DNA of 64,000 nucleotides from Arthrobacter sp. B0490 (GCF_002929355.1 NZ_PJIR01000006.1:124001-188000); one strand, 5' to 3'; positions 35,261-46,154 are shown, counted from the first letter of the stretch. Translations and numbers: made by a program. Notes: generated from the sequence alone by a model not told the origin.

Positions 35261-37672
35261 ATGTCCGCCATCCGAGCACTGGCCGAACACCTGGCCCGCA
35301 GGAGCGACGACGACCTGCGCGGCCTGCTCTCCGTCCGGCCCGACCTCATCCTGCCCCCGGTGCCCGACTTCGCCGCGCTCGCGGCCCGGGCCTCCACGCG
35401 CGTCAGCCTGCAGCGTGCCCTCGAGAACGTCCCCCGCCCCCACCTGCAGGTGCTCGAGGCGCTCGTCGTCCTCACCGACGACGGCGGCGGTCCTGTCCCG
35501 CTCTCGCGTCTCACTGCGGCGTTCACGCACCCGGACGCCGAGGCCCTCGACGCCGTCCTCACCGATCTCGCGGCACGCGCGCTGATCGTGGGGTCCGCGC
35601 CGGAGGGTTTCCTGCCGGTCGGCGCCCTGTCCGACGCCGTCGGCCCCTACCCCGCGGGCCTCGGCAGGCCCTTCCGCGCCCTCGCCCGGTCCATCCCGCG
35701 TTTCGGGCCCGCGCTGATCCAGGCGGTCCCGCTCCTCGATCCCGCGGCCGGCGACGACCCGATGACGAGCACGTCCGCCGCCCAGTACCTCTCCGATCTG
35801 ACGGCGGATCCGGCGGAATGGGACCGCGTCCTGACCGGTGCCCCCGAGGCCGCGGTGGCACTCCTGTCCCGGCTACGGGACACCCCGGTCGGCTCGACGG
35901 CGGCGGGAGGCGACGGCGCCACCCCGCCTGCCGTGCGCTGGCTGCAGGACCGGTGCCTGCTCGCTCCGCTGGACGCCCTGCACGTGGAACTTCCCCGCGG
36001 CGTCGGGACCGCGCTCCGCGGGCATGCCGTCTTCACGGCCCTCGAGGTGACGCCGCCCACCGCGCCGGGGAGGACGACCCGAACCAGCCTGCGGGACAAC
36101 GCGGCATTCGGCGCCATCGCGGAGACCCTCCGGCTCATGACCGCCCTCCTCGGCTCCGTCGCGGCCACGCCCGTCACGACGCTCCGGTCCGGCGGTGTGG
36201 GGGTGCGCGAGCTCAGGCGGGTCCGCGAGGCACTGCGCAGCGACGACGGCGCGACCGCGTGGCTGCTGGAACTCGCGGCCGCCGTCGGACTCATCACCCT
36301 CGATCCGGACGATTCGCGCTGGAAGACCTCACGCCTCGACGCCTGGGACGCCCTCGACCGGGACGCCCAGTGGCTCCTCCTCGTCGAGGGGTGGCTGGCC
36401 GTGGACCGGGCACCGGCACTGGTCGGGTCCCGGCTGCCGGACGGGACCGCGATCAACGCCCTCGCCGCCGAGGCATCCCGACCCGATGCCCCGATGGTGC
36501 GCCAACGCCTCCTGGCCGTCGCCGTGGAGCTCTCCGATGCCGCTGCAGACCCGGCCGGGACAGCCTCCGGGACGACGGCATCACCCGTCCTCGCCGAGGA
36601 GTCCGTCGTCGGTCTCGCGTCCTGGCACCAGCCTCGCCTCCAGCGCCGTTTCGCCCGCCTGCTGCCCGGTATGCTCACCGAGGCAGCGTCCCTCGGACTG
36701 ACCGGCGGCGGGGCACTGACCGGGGCCGGACGACTGGTCGCCGAGGGCCGCTTCGAGGACGCCGCAGACGCGATCCGCGAGGCCCTGCCGGACGCGGTCT
36801 CCCAGGTGGTGCTGCAGGCGGACCTCACCGCCGTCGCACCCGGGTACCTCCAGCCGGAGGTCGCCCGCGGGCTGCTGCGCATGGCCACGCCCGAGGGACA
36901 GGGCCCGGCCACCACCTACCGTTTCTCCGCGGACTCGATCCGCACCGCGCTCGACGCCGGCGAGGACGCCCCGTCCATCCTCGCCTTCCTGCGCTCCTCC
37001 TCCGTCACCGAGATCCCGCAGGCCCTCGCCTATCTGGTGGAGGACACCGCATCCCGCTACGGCACCCTCCGCGTGGGCCGCGCCGGGAGCTACCTCCGCA
37101 CGGAGGACGACGCCGTCACCGCCGCGGTCCTGGCCGACCCCCGGGCCGCTGTGCTCGGCGTCGTCCAGATCGCGCCGACGGTCCTGGTCTCGCCGGCCTC
37201 AGCGCCGGAGCTCACCGCGCTGCTGCGGGACCTCGGGTTCTCGCCGGCGTCGGACGCCGTCGCCGCTGTCGCCCCCTCCCCTGCCGGCGGGGAGCCCGCC
37301 GCGCCCGCCCGTGTGCCCCCCGACCAGCTCCGGTCCCGGCTCAACCCGTGGTCGGTGGCCGAGGAGGAGATCGCCGCGCAACTCGTCGCACTGCGCTCGG
37401 CGAAGCCGGTCCCGCCCGACCCTGCCGGCGGTTCCGACAGCGATACGCTCCTCGGGCTGGAGACACTGCGCACGGCCATCCGGTCCCGTAGCCGCATCCG
37501 TCTCGGCACCGCGGACAGCGAGGGGAATCACGTGCGTCAGGTCCTTGTTCCTCTCTCGGTGTCGGGCGGCCGCCTGCGTGTGGTCGATCCCGAGACGCAG
37601 GTGGAGAAAGTAGTGTCCGTGCATCGCGTGATGGACGTCGAGATCCTCGAAGGGAGCACCGCAGATGGCTGA
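35261..37672 (+). CDS. Helicase-associated protein paired with XPB
   Basis: This 803-residue protein starts MSAIRALAEHLARRSDDDLRGLLSVRPDLI. The C-terminal ~130 residues (LETLRTAIRSRSRIRLGTADSEGNHVRQVLVPLSVSGGRLRVVDPETQVEKVVSVHRVMDVEIL in pieces) resemble a WYL-like fold. The middle holds the helicase-associated (Helicase_C_3-like) region with ALAYLVEDTASRYGTLRVGRAGSYLRTED. It lacks helicase ATPase motifs. In actinobacteria this gene regularly precedes the XPB helicase, and here the two overlap by 8 bp. TACCCT seven bases before the ATG suggests a leaderless message. It is probably a partner in DNA repair, by inference. Confidence 0.85.
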   Translation: MSAIRALAEHLARRSDDDLRGLLSVRPDLILPPVPDFAALAARASTRVSLQRALENVPRPHLQVLEALVVLTDDGGGPVPLSRLTAAFTHPDAEALDAVLTDLAARALIVGSAPEGFLPVGALSDAVGPYPAGLGRPFRALARSIPRFGPALIQAVPLLDPAAGDDPMTSTSAAQYLSDLTADPAEWDRVLTGAPEAAVALLSRLRDTPVGSTAAGGDGATPPAVRWLQDRCLLAPLDALHVELPRGVGTALRGHAVFTALEVTPPTAPGRTTRTSLRDNAAFGAIAETLRLMTALLGSVAATPVTTLRSGGVGVRELRRVREALRSDDGATAWLLELAAAVGLITLDPDDSRWKTSRLDAWDALDRDAQWLLLVEGWLAVDRAPALVGSRLPDGTAINALAAEASRPDAPMVRQRLLAVAVELSDAAADPAGTASGTTASPVLAEESVVGLASWHQPRLQRRFARLLPGMLTEAASLGLTGGGALTGAGRLVAEGRFEDAADAIREALPDAVSQVVLQADLTAVAPGYLQPEVARGLLRMATPEGQGPATTYRFSADSIRTALDAGEDAPSILAFLRSSSVTEIPQALAYLVEDTASRYGTLRVGRAGSYLRTEDDAVTAAVLADPRAAVLGVVQIAPTVLVSPASAPELTALLRDLGFSPASDAVAAVAPSPAGGEPAAPARVPPDQLRSRLNPWSVAEEEIAAQLVALRSAKPVPPDPAGGSDSDTLLGLETLRTAIRSRSRIRLGTADSEGNHVRQVLVPLSVSGGRLRVVDPETQVEKVVSVHRVMDVEILEGSTADG

Positions 37673-39383
37673 CGGGCCGCTGATCGTCCAGAGCGACAAG
37701 ACCATCCTGCTCGAGGTGGATCATCCCCAGGCCACCGAGGCACGGCACGCGATCGCCGCCTTCGCCGAACTCGAACGCGCCCCCGAGCACGTGCACAGCT
37801 ACCGGCTCACCCCGCTGGGACTCTGGAACGCGCGTGCGGCAGGGCTCGACGCCGAACGCGTCCTCGACACGCTCCTGACCTACTCGCGCTTCCCGGTGCC
37901 GCATGCCCTGCTCATCGACATCGAGGACACCATGTCCCGCTACGGTCGCCTCCGCCTGGAGAAGGACCCGCAGCACGGTCTGGTCCTGCGCACCACGGAC
38001 TACCCCGTCCTCGAGGAGGTCCTGCACGCCAAGAAGATCCAGCCGCTGCTCGGGCCGAGGATCGACGGCGAGACCGTCGTCGTCCACTCCTCCCAGCGTG
38101 GCCAGCTCAAGCAGCTGCTGCTCAAGCTCGGGTGGCCCGCCGAGGACCTCGCGGGCTATGTGGACGGCACGCCGCACCCGATCGTGCTCGACGAGGACGG
38201 CTGGACGCTCCGGCCGTACCAGCAGCTCGCCGTCGAGAACTTCTGGGCGGGCGGCTCGGGCGTCGTCGTCCTGCCCTGTGGCGCGGGGAAGACCCTCGTG
38301 GGAGCCGCCGCGATGGCCACGAGCCAGACCACCACCCTGATCCTCGTCACCAACACCGTGTCGGCCCGGCAGTGGAAGGACGAACTGCTCAAGCGCACCT
38401 CGCTCACCGAGGAGGAGATCGGGGAGTACTCCGGCGCCGTGAAACAGGTACGGCCCGTGACGATCGCGACGTACCAGGTCCTCACCACGAAGCGCGGCGG
38501 ACTGTATCCGCACCTCGAGCTGCTCGACGCGAACGACTGGGGCCTCATCGTGTACGACGAGGTCCATCTCCTCCCGGCCCCCATCTTCAAGATGACCGCG
38601 GACCTCCAGGCACGCCGCCGGCTGGGCCTGACGGCGACCCTCGTCCGTGAGGACGGCCGCGAGGGCGAGGTGTTCTCGCTGATCGGCCCCAAGCGGTACG
38701 ACGCCCCGTGGAAGGACATCGAGGCGCAGGGCTACATCGCCCCGGCCGACTGCGTCGAGGTGCGCGTCGACCTGCCGCGCGACGAGCGGGTGGCCTATGC
38801 CATGGCCGAGGACGCCGACAAGTACCGACTCTGCTCGACGTCGGACACGAAGTCGGACGTCGTGGAGAAGCTGGTCGCGGTGCACAGGGACGAACAGCTC
38901 CTCGTGATCGGCCAGTACATCGACCAGCTGGACGATCTCGCGGCACGGCTCGACGCTCCGGTGATCAAGGGCGAGACGACCGTGAAGGAACGGCAGCGGC
39001 TCTTCGACGCCTTCCGAGCGGGCGAGGTCCACGTCCTCGTGGTCTCCAAGGTCGCGAACTTCTCCATCGACCTGCCCGAGGCGTCGGTGGCCATCCAGGT
39101 CTCGGGCTCGTTCGGGTCACGGCAGGAGGAAGCACAGCGGCTCGGCCGACTGCTGCGGCCCAAGGCCGACGGACGTGCCGCCCGCTTCTACTCCGTCGTC
39201 GCCCGGGACACGCTCGACCAGGACTTCGCGGCGAAGCGGCAGCGTTTCCTGGCAGAGCAGGGCTACGCGTACCGCATCCTCGACGCCGCATCGATCGGCG
39301 GCGAACCGCTCGGGAGCGCATCGACAGGAGATGCGCCGACCGGAGGCCCGACGGCCGATGACGCGCCGGCGGAGGACACGTAG
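37665..39383 (+). CDS. DNA repair helicase XPB (superfamily 2)
   Basis: This 572-residue protein has an N-terminal damage-recognition-like domain (residues ~1-170). The SF2 core follows: motif I VVLPCGAGKTLVGAA, motif II YDEVHLLPA (DEVH), motif III GLTATLVREDGREGE, then the RED-containing region, and motif VI SGSFGSRQEEAQRLGRLLRPK. These are the XPB/Rad25 signatures also found in mycobacterial XPB, a 3'-5' helicase implicated in repair. The acidic/Gly-rich tail after residue 545 is extra. It overlaps its upstream partner gene. Confidence 0.95.
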   Translation: MADGPLIVQSDKTILLEVDHPQATEARHAIAAFAELERAPEHVHSYRLTPLGLWNARAAGLDAERVLDTLLTYSRFPVPHALLIDIEDTMSRYGRLRLEKDPQHGLVLRTTDYPVLEEVLHAKKIQPLLGPRIDGETVVVHSSQRGQLKQLLLKLGWPAEDLAGYVDGTPHPIVLDEDGWTLRPYQQLAVENFWAGGSGVVVLPCGAGKTLVGAAAMATSQTTTLILVTNTVSARQWKDELLKRTSLTEEEIGEYSGAVKQVRPVTIATYQVLTTKRGGLYPHLELLDANDWGLIVYDEVHLLPAPIFKMTADLQARRRLGLTATLVREDGREGEVFSLIGPKRYDAPWKDIEAQGYIAPADCVEVRVDLPRDERVAYAMAEDADKYRLCSTSDTKSDVVEKLVAVHRDEQLLVIGQYIDQLDDLAARLDAPVIKGETTVKERQRLFDAFRAGEVHVLVVSKVANFSIDLPEASVAIQVSGSFGSRQEEAQRLGRLLRPKADGRAARFYSVVARDTLDQDFAAKRQRFLAEQGYAYRILDAASIGGEPLGSASTGDAPTGGPTADDAPAEDT

Positions 39384-39454
39384 CCCAGAGACCAGACAGC
39401 AAGTCCACAGGGACGGTCCAGCCAACTCACAGACAACGTGCGGATACTGGTGCG

Positions 39455-40165
39455 GTGAAGAAAACAGCCCCCGAAGCGAAACTCCTGGTCGTCGACGACG
39501 AACCGAACATCCGCGAGCTCCTCTCGACCTCGCTCAGGTTCGCCGGCTTCGACGTCGTCGCCGCCGCCAACGGACGCGACGCGCTCGCAGCCGCCGAGAC
39601 GCACAATCCCGATCTCGCCGTGCTCGACGTCATGCTGCCCGACATGGACGGATTCACCGTCACCCGCCGGCTGAGAGCTGCTGGCCGGCACTTCCCCGTC
39701 GTCTTCCTGACCGCCCGGGACGACACCGACGACAAGGTCACAGGGCTCACGGTCGGCGGTGACGACTACGTCACCAAGCCCTTCAGCCTCGACGAGGTCG
39801 TAGCCCGCATCCGCGCCGTCCTCCGCCGTACGCACCCCCTCGAGGACGACGACGCCGTGATCCGCGTCGACGACCTGGAACTCGACGACGACGCGCACGA
39901 GGTGCGGCGCGGCGGGGAGGTCATCGACCTCTCCCCCACCGAGTTCAAGCTCCTGCGCTACCTCATGATGAACCCCAACCGCGTGCTCTCGAAAGCGCAG
40001 ATCCTGGATCACGTCTGGGAGTACGACTTCAACGGTGACGCCTCGATCGTGGAGTCCTACATCTCCTACCTGCGCCGGAAGATCGACAGGAACCCCGACG
40101 CCGTAGCCCTGATCCAGACCAAGCGTGGAGTGGGATACCTGCTCCGCACAGCCGACAAGCGGTAG
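39455..40165 (+). CDS. OmpR/PhoP-type response regulator
   Basis: This 236-residue protein has a receiver domain (LLVVDDEPNIRELL, phosphoacceptor Asp58 in LAVLDVMLPDMDGF, Thr in FLTARDD, Lys in YVTKPFS). A winged-helix output domain follows, ending DHVWEYDFNGDASIVESYISYLRRKID and KRGVGYLL. It resembles PhoP-like regulators. GTG 39455 lies six bases after GATACT, suggesting a leaderless mRNA. Its kinase is encoded 9 bp downstream. Its targets are unknown. Confidence 0.94.
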   Translation: MKKTAPEAKLLVVDDEPNIRELLSTSLRFAGFDVVAAANGRDALAAAETHNPDLAVLDVMLPDMDGFTVTRRLRAAGRHFPVVFLTARDDTDDKVTGLTVGGDDYVTKPFSLDEVVARIRAVLRRTHPLEDDDAVIRVDDLELDDDAHEVRRGGEVIDLSPTEFKLLRYLMMNPNRVLSKAQILDHVWEYDFNGDASIVESYISYLRRKIDRNPDAVALIQTKRGVGYLLRTADKR

Positions 40166-40174
40166 CGCAGCACC

Positions 40175-41731
40175 TTGATCAAGCGCTGGAACGCGGCGTC
40201 CCTCCGCTCGCAGCTCGTCGCGATCATCATGCTCCTCATGATCGTCACGGTGGGCATCACGGGACTCGCGACGGTCTCCCTCCTGCGGGACGGCCTGATC
40301 GACCGGGTGGACGCCGACCTCCAGAACAACGCACGGGTCGTCGCTGCGGAGATCTACTCCGCCGAGCCGCAGGCCGACGGCGCCGTCCTGCGCTACTACG
40401 CGGCCGTGCTCGACCGGGACGGTACCAAGCTCGTGGCGAACCAGTCCGAGGACGCGGAGGACATCCCCGACCTCGACGGCATCACGCAGCAACGCATCAT
40501 GGACCTCGACGGCGACGGTTTCGATGTGGCCAGCACCGACGCGGACAGCCAGGGATGGCGCGTGCGGATCTTCCGTTTCGCCAACACGGAGGGCTACCTC
40601 GCCATCGGCTCCCGGCTCAACACCGTCAACGAGTCGCTGCAGGAAGCCGGCGAGACCATCTTCACCTCCGGCCTGATCACCACGGCGCTCGCCTCGCTCA
40701 TCGCGTTCGTCGCGGTGACCCGTCAGTTCGCACCCCTCGCCCGGGTGGAACGTACGGCGGCTGCCATCGCCGCGGGCGACCTCTCCCGCCGTGTCGCCGT
40801 CGAACGGCCCTCCACGGAGATCGGGCGACTGTCGCGGTCCCTCAACGCGATGCTCGCGCACATCGAACGCGCGTTCGCCGCTCGCACGACATCGGAGACG
40901 AAGATGCGGCGCTTCGTGGCGGACGCCTCGCACGAGCTGAGGACACCGCTCGTGACGATCCGCGGCTACTCCGAGCTCTACCGGCACGGCGCCCTGCAGA
41001 AGGAGGAGGATGTCGCCGCAGCCATGGGCAGGATCGAGAGCGAAGCGGTACGCATGGGTCAACTGGTCGAGGACCTCCTGACCCTCGCACGGATCGACGA
41101 GCAGCGTCCCCTCGAGGTCAGGCCCGTGGACCTCATGGTGCTCGGCCATGACGCCGCCTTCGACGCGCGGGCCACGGCACCGGACAGGCCCATCACCGTC
41201 ATCGGGCTCGACGGCGGCCACCCGCGCTCGGCACCCACCAGGGGCGACGAAGCACGCCTGCGCCAGGTCGTCGCCAACCTCCTGACCAACGCCCTCCGCT
41301 ACACGCCCGAGGGGACGCCGATCGAGATCGCGATCGGCGTCGCGCCCGTCCTGCACGGTCACAGCGACGCCGTCCTCGAAGTACGGGACCACGGCCCGGG
41401 GATCTCGGAGGACGACGCCGCCAAGGTCTTCGAACGCTTCTACCGGGCCGACACGTCCCGGCACCGGGAGACGGGCGGCACGGGACTCGGTCTCGCCATC
41501 GTGGCGGCACTGGTCGCCCAGCACGACGGCTCCGTGCGGCTCGAGGAGACCCCGGGCGGCGGGGCGACGCTGTCCATCCGGCTGCCGTACGTGCCGGGCG
41601 AGGACCAGGCCGACGACGGCCGTTCCGCCGACGAGGCGATCGACCAGGAGCACGCCTACTCGAACGGCATCACTCCTCCCCAGGCACCCTCGACGAAGCC
41701 CGTTGTCCACAAAGACCGCGACACCCGCTGA
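40175..41731 (+). CDS. Membrane sensor histidine kinase (HisKA/HATPase_c)
   Basis: This 518-residue kinase uses a TTG start. It has TM1 at about residues 13-38, an extracytoplasmic sensor of ~120 residues, TM2 at about 163-184, and HAMP at ~185-240. The HisKA phosphoacceptor is His253 in ASHELRTPLV, and the HATPase has N box (NLLTNALRYTP), G1 (DHGPGIS), F box (FERFYRADTS) and G2 (GTGLGLAIV). It forms a two-component pair with the preceding regulator. The signal is not evident. The C-terminal ~40 residues are a charged tail. Confidence 0.94.
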   Translation: MIKRWNAASLRSQLVAIIMLLMIVTVGITGLATVSLLRDGLIDRVDADLQNNARVVAAEIYSAEPQADGAVLRYYAAVLDRDGTKLVANQSEDAEDIPDLDGITQQRIMDLDGDGFDVASTDADSQGWRVRIFRFANTEGYLAIGSRLNTVNESLQEAGETIFTSGLITTALASLIAFVAVTRQFAPLARVERTAAAIAAGDLSRRVAVERPSTEIGRLSRSLNAMLAHIERAFAARTTSETKMRRFVADASHELRTPLVTIRGYSELYRHGALQKEEDVAAAMGRIESEAVRMGQLVEDLLTLARIDEQRPLEVRPVDLMVLGHDAAFDARATAPDRPITVIGLDGGHPRSAPTRGDEARLRQVVANLLTNALRYTPEGTPIEIAIGVAPVLHGHSDAVLEVRDHGPGISEDDAAKVFERFYRADTSRHRETGGTGLGLAIVAALVAQHDGSVRLEETPGGGATLSIRLPYVPGEDQADDGRSADEAIDQEHAYSNGITPPQAPSTKPVVHKDRDTR

Positions 41732-41795
41732 CAGCTCTTTCCCGTGCCCTAGCGTCGGACGCGTCAGGGAAACGCGAGCACACGGGAGTACAGCA

Positions 41796-42086
41796 ATGGC
41801 ATTCTTCAACGTCGACACCGACAGCCTGGCGGCCAAAAGCAGCGAGGTCCGGGGCACCATCATGAGGCTGCGGGCGGAGGTCGATTCCATGCAGGCCGGC
41901 CTGCGCGAGCTCGAGGGCCTCTGGACGGGTCAGGCCGCCACCAATTTCCAGCAGCTGATCCTGCAGTGGCGGGCCACCCAGCAGCAGGTCGAGGAGTCCC
42001 TCACCGGCATCAACGAAGCCCTCGATGTCGCCACCCAGCAGTACGCCGACGCCGAACTGAGCAACGCCCGCATGTTCCTGGGCTGA
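41796..42086 (+). CDS. WXG100-family protein (ESAT-6-like)
   Basis: This 96-residue helical-hairpin protein has the WxG turn at LEGLWTGQAATNF (residues ~44-56) and two amphipathic helices, the standard size for type VII secretion substrates. The C-terminal signal YxxxD/E is approximated by YADAE (QQYADAELS). No EccC/EsxB partner or other secretion component is within this window, so it is an orphan here. GGGAG lies seven bases before the ATG. It is downstream of the two-component system but appears separately transcribed. Confidence 0.92.
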   Translation: MAFFNVDTDSLAAKSSEVRGTIMRLRAEVDSMQAGLRELEGLWTGQAATNFQQLILQWRATQQQVEESLTGINEALDVATQQYADAELSNARMFLG

Positions 42087-42140
42087 TGTTCGAAGGCCGA
42101 CAGGCCGACAGGTCGACGGGCGACCGGCAGGCGGCGCCGA

Positions 42141-42246
42141 GCCGGAGAGGGATCCTGCGGCACCGAGCCGCAGAAGGATCCTGCGTCACCGGCCCGGCCG
42201 CAGAAGAATCCTGCGTCGCCATGCCGGCCGCAGAGGACGCCTGTGG
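42141..42246. repeat. Imperfect ~30-bp tandem repeat, about four copies
   Basis: Units starting GCCG(C/G)AGA(A/G)G(G/A)ATCCTGCG occur at 42141, 42167, 42197 and (degenerate) 42227, in the non-coding gap between the WXG100 gene and the groL terminator. Confidence 0.75.
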
Positions 42247-42271
42247 TCCCCGTCCCGGCCCCGGACGCCGA

Positions 42272-42304
42272 AAGGGCGGCACCCCCGTCGGGAGTGCCGC
42301 CCTT
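42272..42304. terminator. Bidirectional terminator between WXG100 gene and groL
   Basis: An 11-bp stem (42272-42282 with 42294-42304) extends inward after one mismatch. It lies between convergent genes. Confidence 0.8.
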
Positions 42305-42337
42305 CTCGTACCGGATCGGCGGGTGGTGCCGGTGGGG

Positions 42338-43978
<1,641 letters not shown>

Positions 43979-44168
43979 TTAGGTCCTTTCGGGACGGTTG
44001 CATCTGAAGCACTTGAATGCTCTGCCTGTGTGCGGTGCCCGCGACGGCCGGACGGCGCCTGGACGATCTCTTTCACGTCCCGAGCGCCACCCCCACCACA
44101 GAGGTTTGCCTGCTTCACTCGTCGCGCCCAGATCTAGCAGTCTGCGCGCGTGAGTGCCAACTCAATAA

Positions 44169-44195
44169 TTAGCACTCTCACCCCGCGAGTGCAAG
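44169..44195. promoter_or_regulatory. CIRCE element (HrcA operator) upstream of groL
   Basis: TTAGCACTC, nine bases, then GAGTGCAAG match the CIRCE consensus TTAGCACTC-N9-GAGTGCTAA with two mismatches in the second arm. An additional half-site GAGTGCCAA sits at 44152-44160. The element lies ~200 bp upstream of the groL ATG, so the leader is long. The rest of 43973-44310 holds no gene. Confidence 0.85.
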
Positions 44196-44310
44196 CCGCC
44201 CGGTCCGCTCCGGGACCCTCGTGGCGGTACCGGGAACGACCGCTTCCGGGGCGTGGCGCACCGGGCGTCGAAGGCATAGGTTGGGCCTACATCGAGCGAG
44301 GGGGAGCACA

Positions 44311-44982
44311 GTGTCGTCGCCAGCAACCGGCCCCGAAGGCCAGTCCGACGGGCAGGAACCAGCAGCCGAGGCCCGGGACGGGAACCCCTACGACCCTGGA
44401 CAGGACGCCCCGGGCGGCTCGGAGAAGGGCGCACCTCCGGGTACCGCGCAGGTCGGCGATATCCCGTCCTCGCCCCGTCCACCCGTCACCGGGCCGTCCA
44501 CGCCCCCGGCGGGCGAGGACCCGTACTCGCAGCGACAGCCCCCGACTTCCCAGGCCGAGCGATCACCGGCCCGGACCCCCTACTCCCAGGGGCAGTACCC
44601 GCCGATGAACAGCGGTCAGGCTGCCTATGGACAGGCACCCCACGCGCAGTCCCCGCCCACCGAGCGCGGGTACAACCAGGACGGCTACCCGCAGGGCGGC
44701 TACCCGCAGGGCGGGTACGGCCAGCCGTACGTGCCCCAGAAGTCCCGCGTGATCGCCGGAGTCCTGGGAATCCTGGTCGGGTCCCTCGGCATCCACAGGT
44801 TCTACCTCGGCTACACGACGATCGGCGTCGTCCTGATCCTCCTGTCCACCGTGGGCGTCTTCTTCACCTTCGGGCTCAGCGCCATCGCGGCAGGCATCTG
44901 GGGACTCGTGGAGGGCATCCTGATCCTGGTCGGGTCCGGGCAGTTCCGGACGGATGCGCACGGCGTCCCCCTCAAGGACTGA
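44311..44982 (+). CDS. TM2-domain membrane protein with disordered N-terminus
   Basis: This 223-residue protein starts at GTG 44311, with GGGGGAG six bases upstream. The first ~145 residues are Pro/Gln/Gly/Tyr-rich and disordered, with repeats such as GYPQGGYPQGGYG. The C-terminus is a TM2 domain: two helices around IAGVLGILVGSLGIHRFYLGYTTIGVVLILL, including the HRFY turn. TM2 proteins are small membrane proteins of unknown function. It is divergent from groL and its expression is not linked to CIRCE in any clear way. Confidence 0.85.
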   Translation: MSSPATGPEGQSDGQEPAAEARDGNPYDPGQDAPGGSEKGAPPGTAQVGDIPSSPRPPVTGPSTPPAGEDPYSQRQPPTSQAERSPARTPYSQGQYPPMNSGQAAYGQAPHAQSPPTERGYNQDGYPQGGYPQGGYGQPYVPQKSRVIAGVLGILVGSLGIHRFYLGYTTIGVVLILLSTVGVFFTFGLSAIAAGIWGLVEGILILVGSGQFRTDAHGVPLKD

Positions 44983-45174
44983 CGGTCCGGGCAGGTACAC
45001 GACGGCCCGGCCCGCGCATGATCCGACGGCCGCCCGGCGCAGGGCGTGGACCGCGCCGGCGGCCTGCGGACCTCGCCGGCGACGCGGGCTCCAGAGCCCC
45101 CGCTCCATCGGGGGTGCGATGTCCGGCCCGACGACGGACCAGTGGGTGTCCCGGCCCCTACCGGACCGGGATGC

Positions 45175-45795
45175 CTACCGGTACTCCGGACCGAGCACCA
45201 CCGAGATGTAGGGCGAGATCCCGGGGCTGTCCGTCAGGGTGCTGATACCGAGATCAGCCGCCACCGCTTCCGCAGCCGCACGCTGCTCCTCGCCGTTGTA
45301 GAAGACGGTTGAGGTCTCCAGCTGCACCCCCGCCCAGTTACCGGGCAACACCGACACCCAGCCCTCGGATGCCAACCGGGCCGCCGCCACGGACGCCAGT
45401 CCGGGAGAGCCCGTGCCGTTGAGGACGTTGACCGTCTGGCTCCGGTCGGGATCACCGGCGTCTGCTGTCGACGTCGCCCCCGCGTCCGGTTCACCGCTCC
45501 CCTGGCCACCGACGCCGGGCCCGGTCGCGTCGCTGGATGGCTTGTCCTCCTGCGTGGGGGCCGCAGCGGGTGCGCCGGTCGACAGGCCGGCGGTAGCGCC
45601 GTCACCTCCACCGGTGAAGCCCAGCCGTGGAAGGAGGAAGTACGCGCCCAGACCGATCAGGAGGGCGAGCACCCCCACTATGATCTTGAGCCCGAGGCCC
45701 CCTGACCCTGCCGGGATGAGCCGTTCGCGGTGGACCCCCTGGCGCGCGGAGACCTCCGGGACCCTGTCGAACTCGTCCCGTGGGTGATCAGTCAT
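45175..45795 (-). CDS. LytR C-terminal-domain (LytR_C) membrane protein
   Basis: This 206-residue protein has a short cytoplasmic N-terminus, one membrane helix (LKIIVGVLALLIGLGAYFLLP, about 35-56), an Ala/Gly/Asp-rich linker, and a LytR_C domain (SQTVNVLNGTGSPGLASVAAARLASEGW onward) facing out. The domain is found in cell-envelope proteins related to LytR-CpsA-Psr but here lacks the LCP catalytic part. It lies 42 bp behind the DUF3263 gene, a common actinobacterial pair. The 192 bp beyond its stop hold no gene I can support. Confidence 0.88.
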   Translation of the reverse strand: MTDHPRDEFDRVPEVSARQGVHRERLIPAGSGGLGLKIIVGVLALLIGLGAYFLLPRLGFTGGGDGATAGLSTGAPAAAPTQEDKPSSDATGPGVGGQGSGEPDAGATSTADAGDPDRSQTVNVLNGTGSPGLASVAAARLASEGWVSVLPGNWAGVQLETSTVFYNGEEQRAAAEAVAADLGISTLTDSPGISPYISVVLGPEYR

Positions 45796-45837
45796 GGATG
45801 AGGTCGTCCTTCGCTCATGGTCCTTCGATCGGACGGA

Positions 45838-46140
45838 TCAGATGTCCGCACCGAGACGGCGGGCTGACCGGGCCTTCTGGCGGGTGGACCGCAGGCGCCT
45901 CAGCCGCTTCACGAGCATGGGGTCGTGGGCGAGGGCTGCCTCGGTGTCGATCAGCGCGTTGAGCACCTGGTAGTAGTGCGTGGCGGACATGTTGAACAGG
46001 TCGCGGATCGCCTGCTCCTTCGCCCCGGAGTACTTCCACCATTCGCGCTCGAGGGCGAGCATCCGCTGTTCGCGGTCACCCAGGGCCGGCTTCGCATCCT
46101 GCCGTGGCAGGTCGTCCGCGTGCCCGTCCGGCTCGGCCAT
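45838..46140 (-). CDS. DUF3263 protein
   Basis: This 100-residue basic protein has the conserved core [46 protein letters not shown], which looks like a helix-turn-helix and is typical of the actinobacterial DUF3263 family. The tail is Arg/Lys-rich. DNA binding is plausible but not shown. The upstream region has a 9-bp inverted repeat around a 19-nt loop (46155-46191). Confidence 0.88.
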   Translation of the reverse strand: MAEPDGHADDLPRQDAKPALGDREQRMLALEREWWKYSGAKEQAIRDLFNMSATHYYQVLNALIDTEAALAHDPMLVKRLRRLRSTRQKARSARRLGADI

Positions 46141-46154
46141 CGCGCCACCGCCTT

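Noticed and set aside
44152..44177. GAGTGCCAA-N8-TTAGCACTC as a CIRCE
   Set aside because: The arm order and spacing are wrong; the true element uses the next arm at 44187.
44983..45174. Small gene starting ATG near 45118
   Set aside because: The frame is short, runs antisense into the LytR_C gene and lacks a clear ribosome site.
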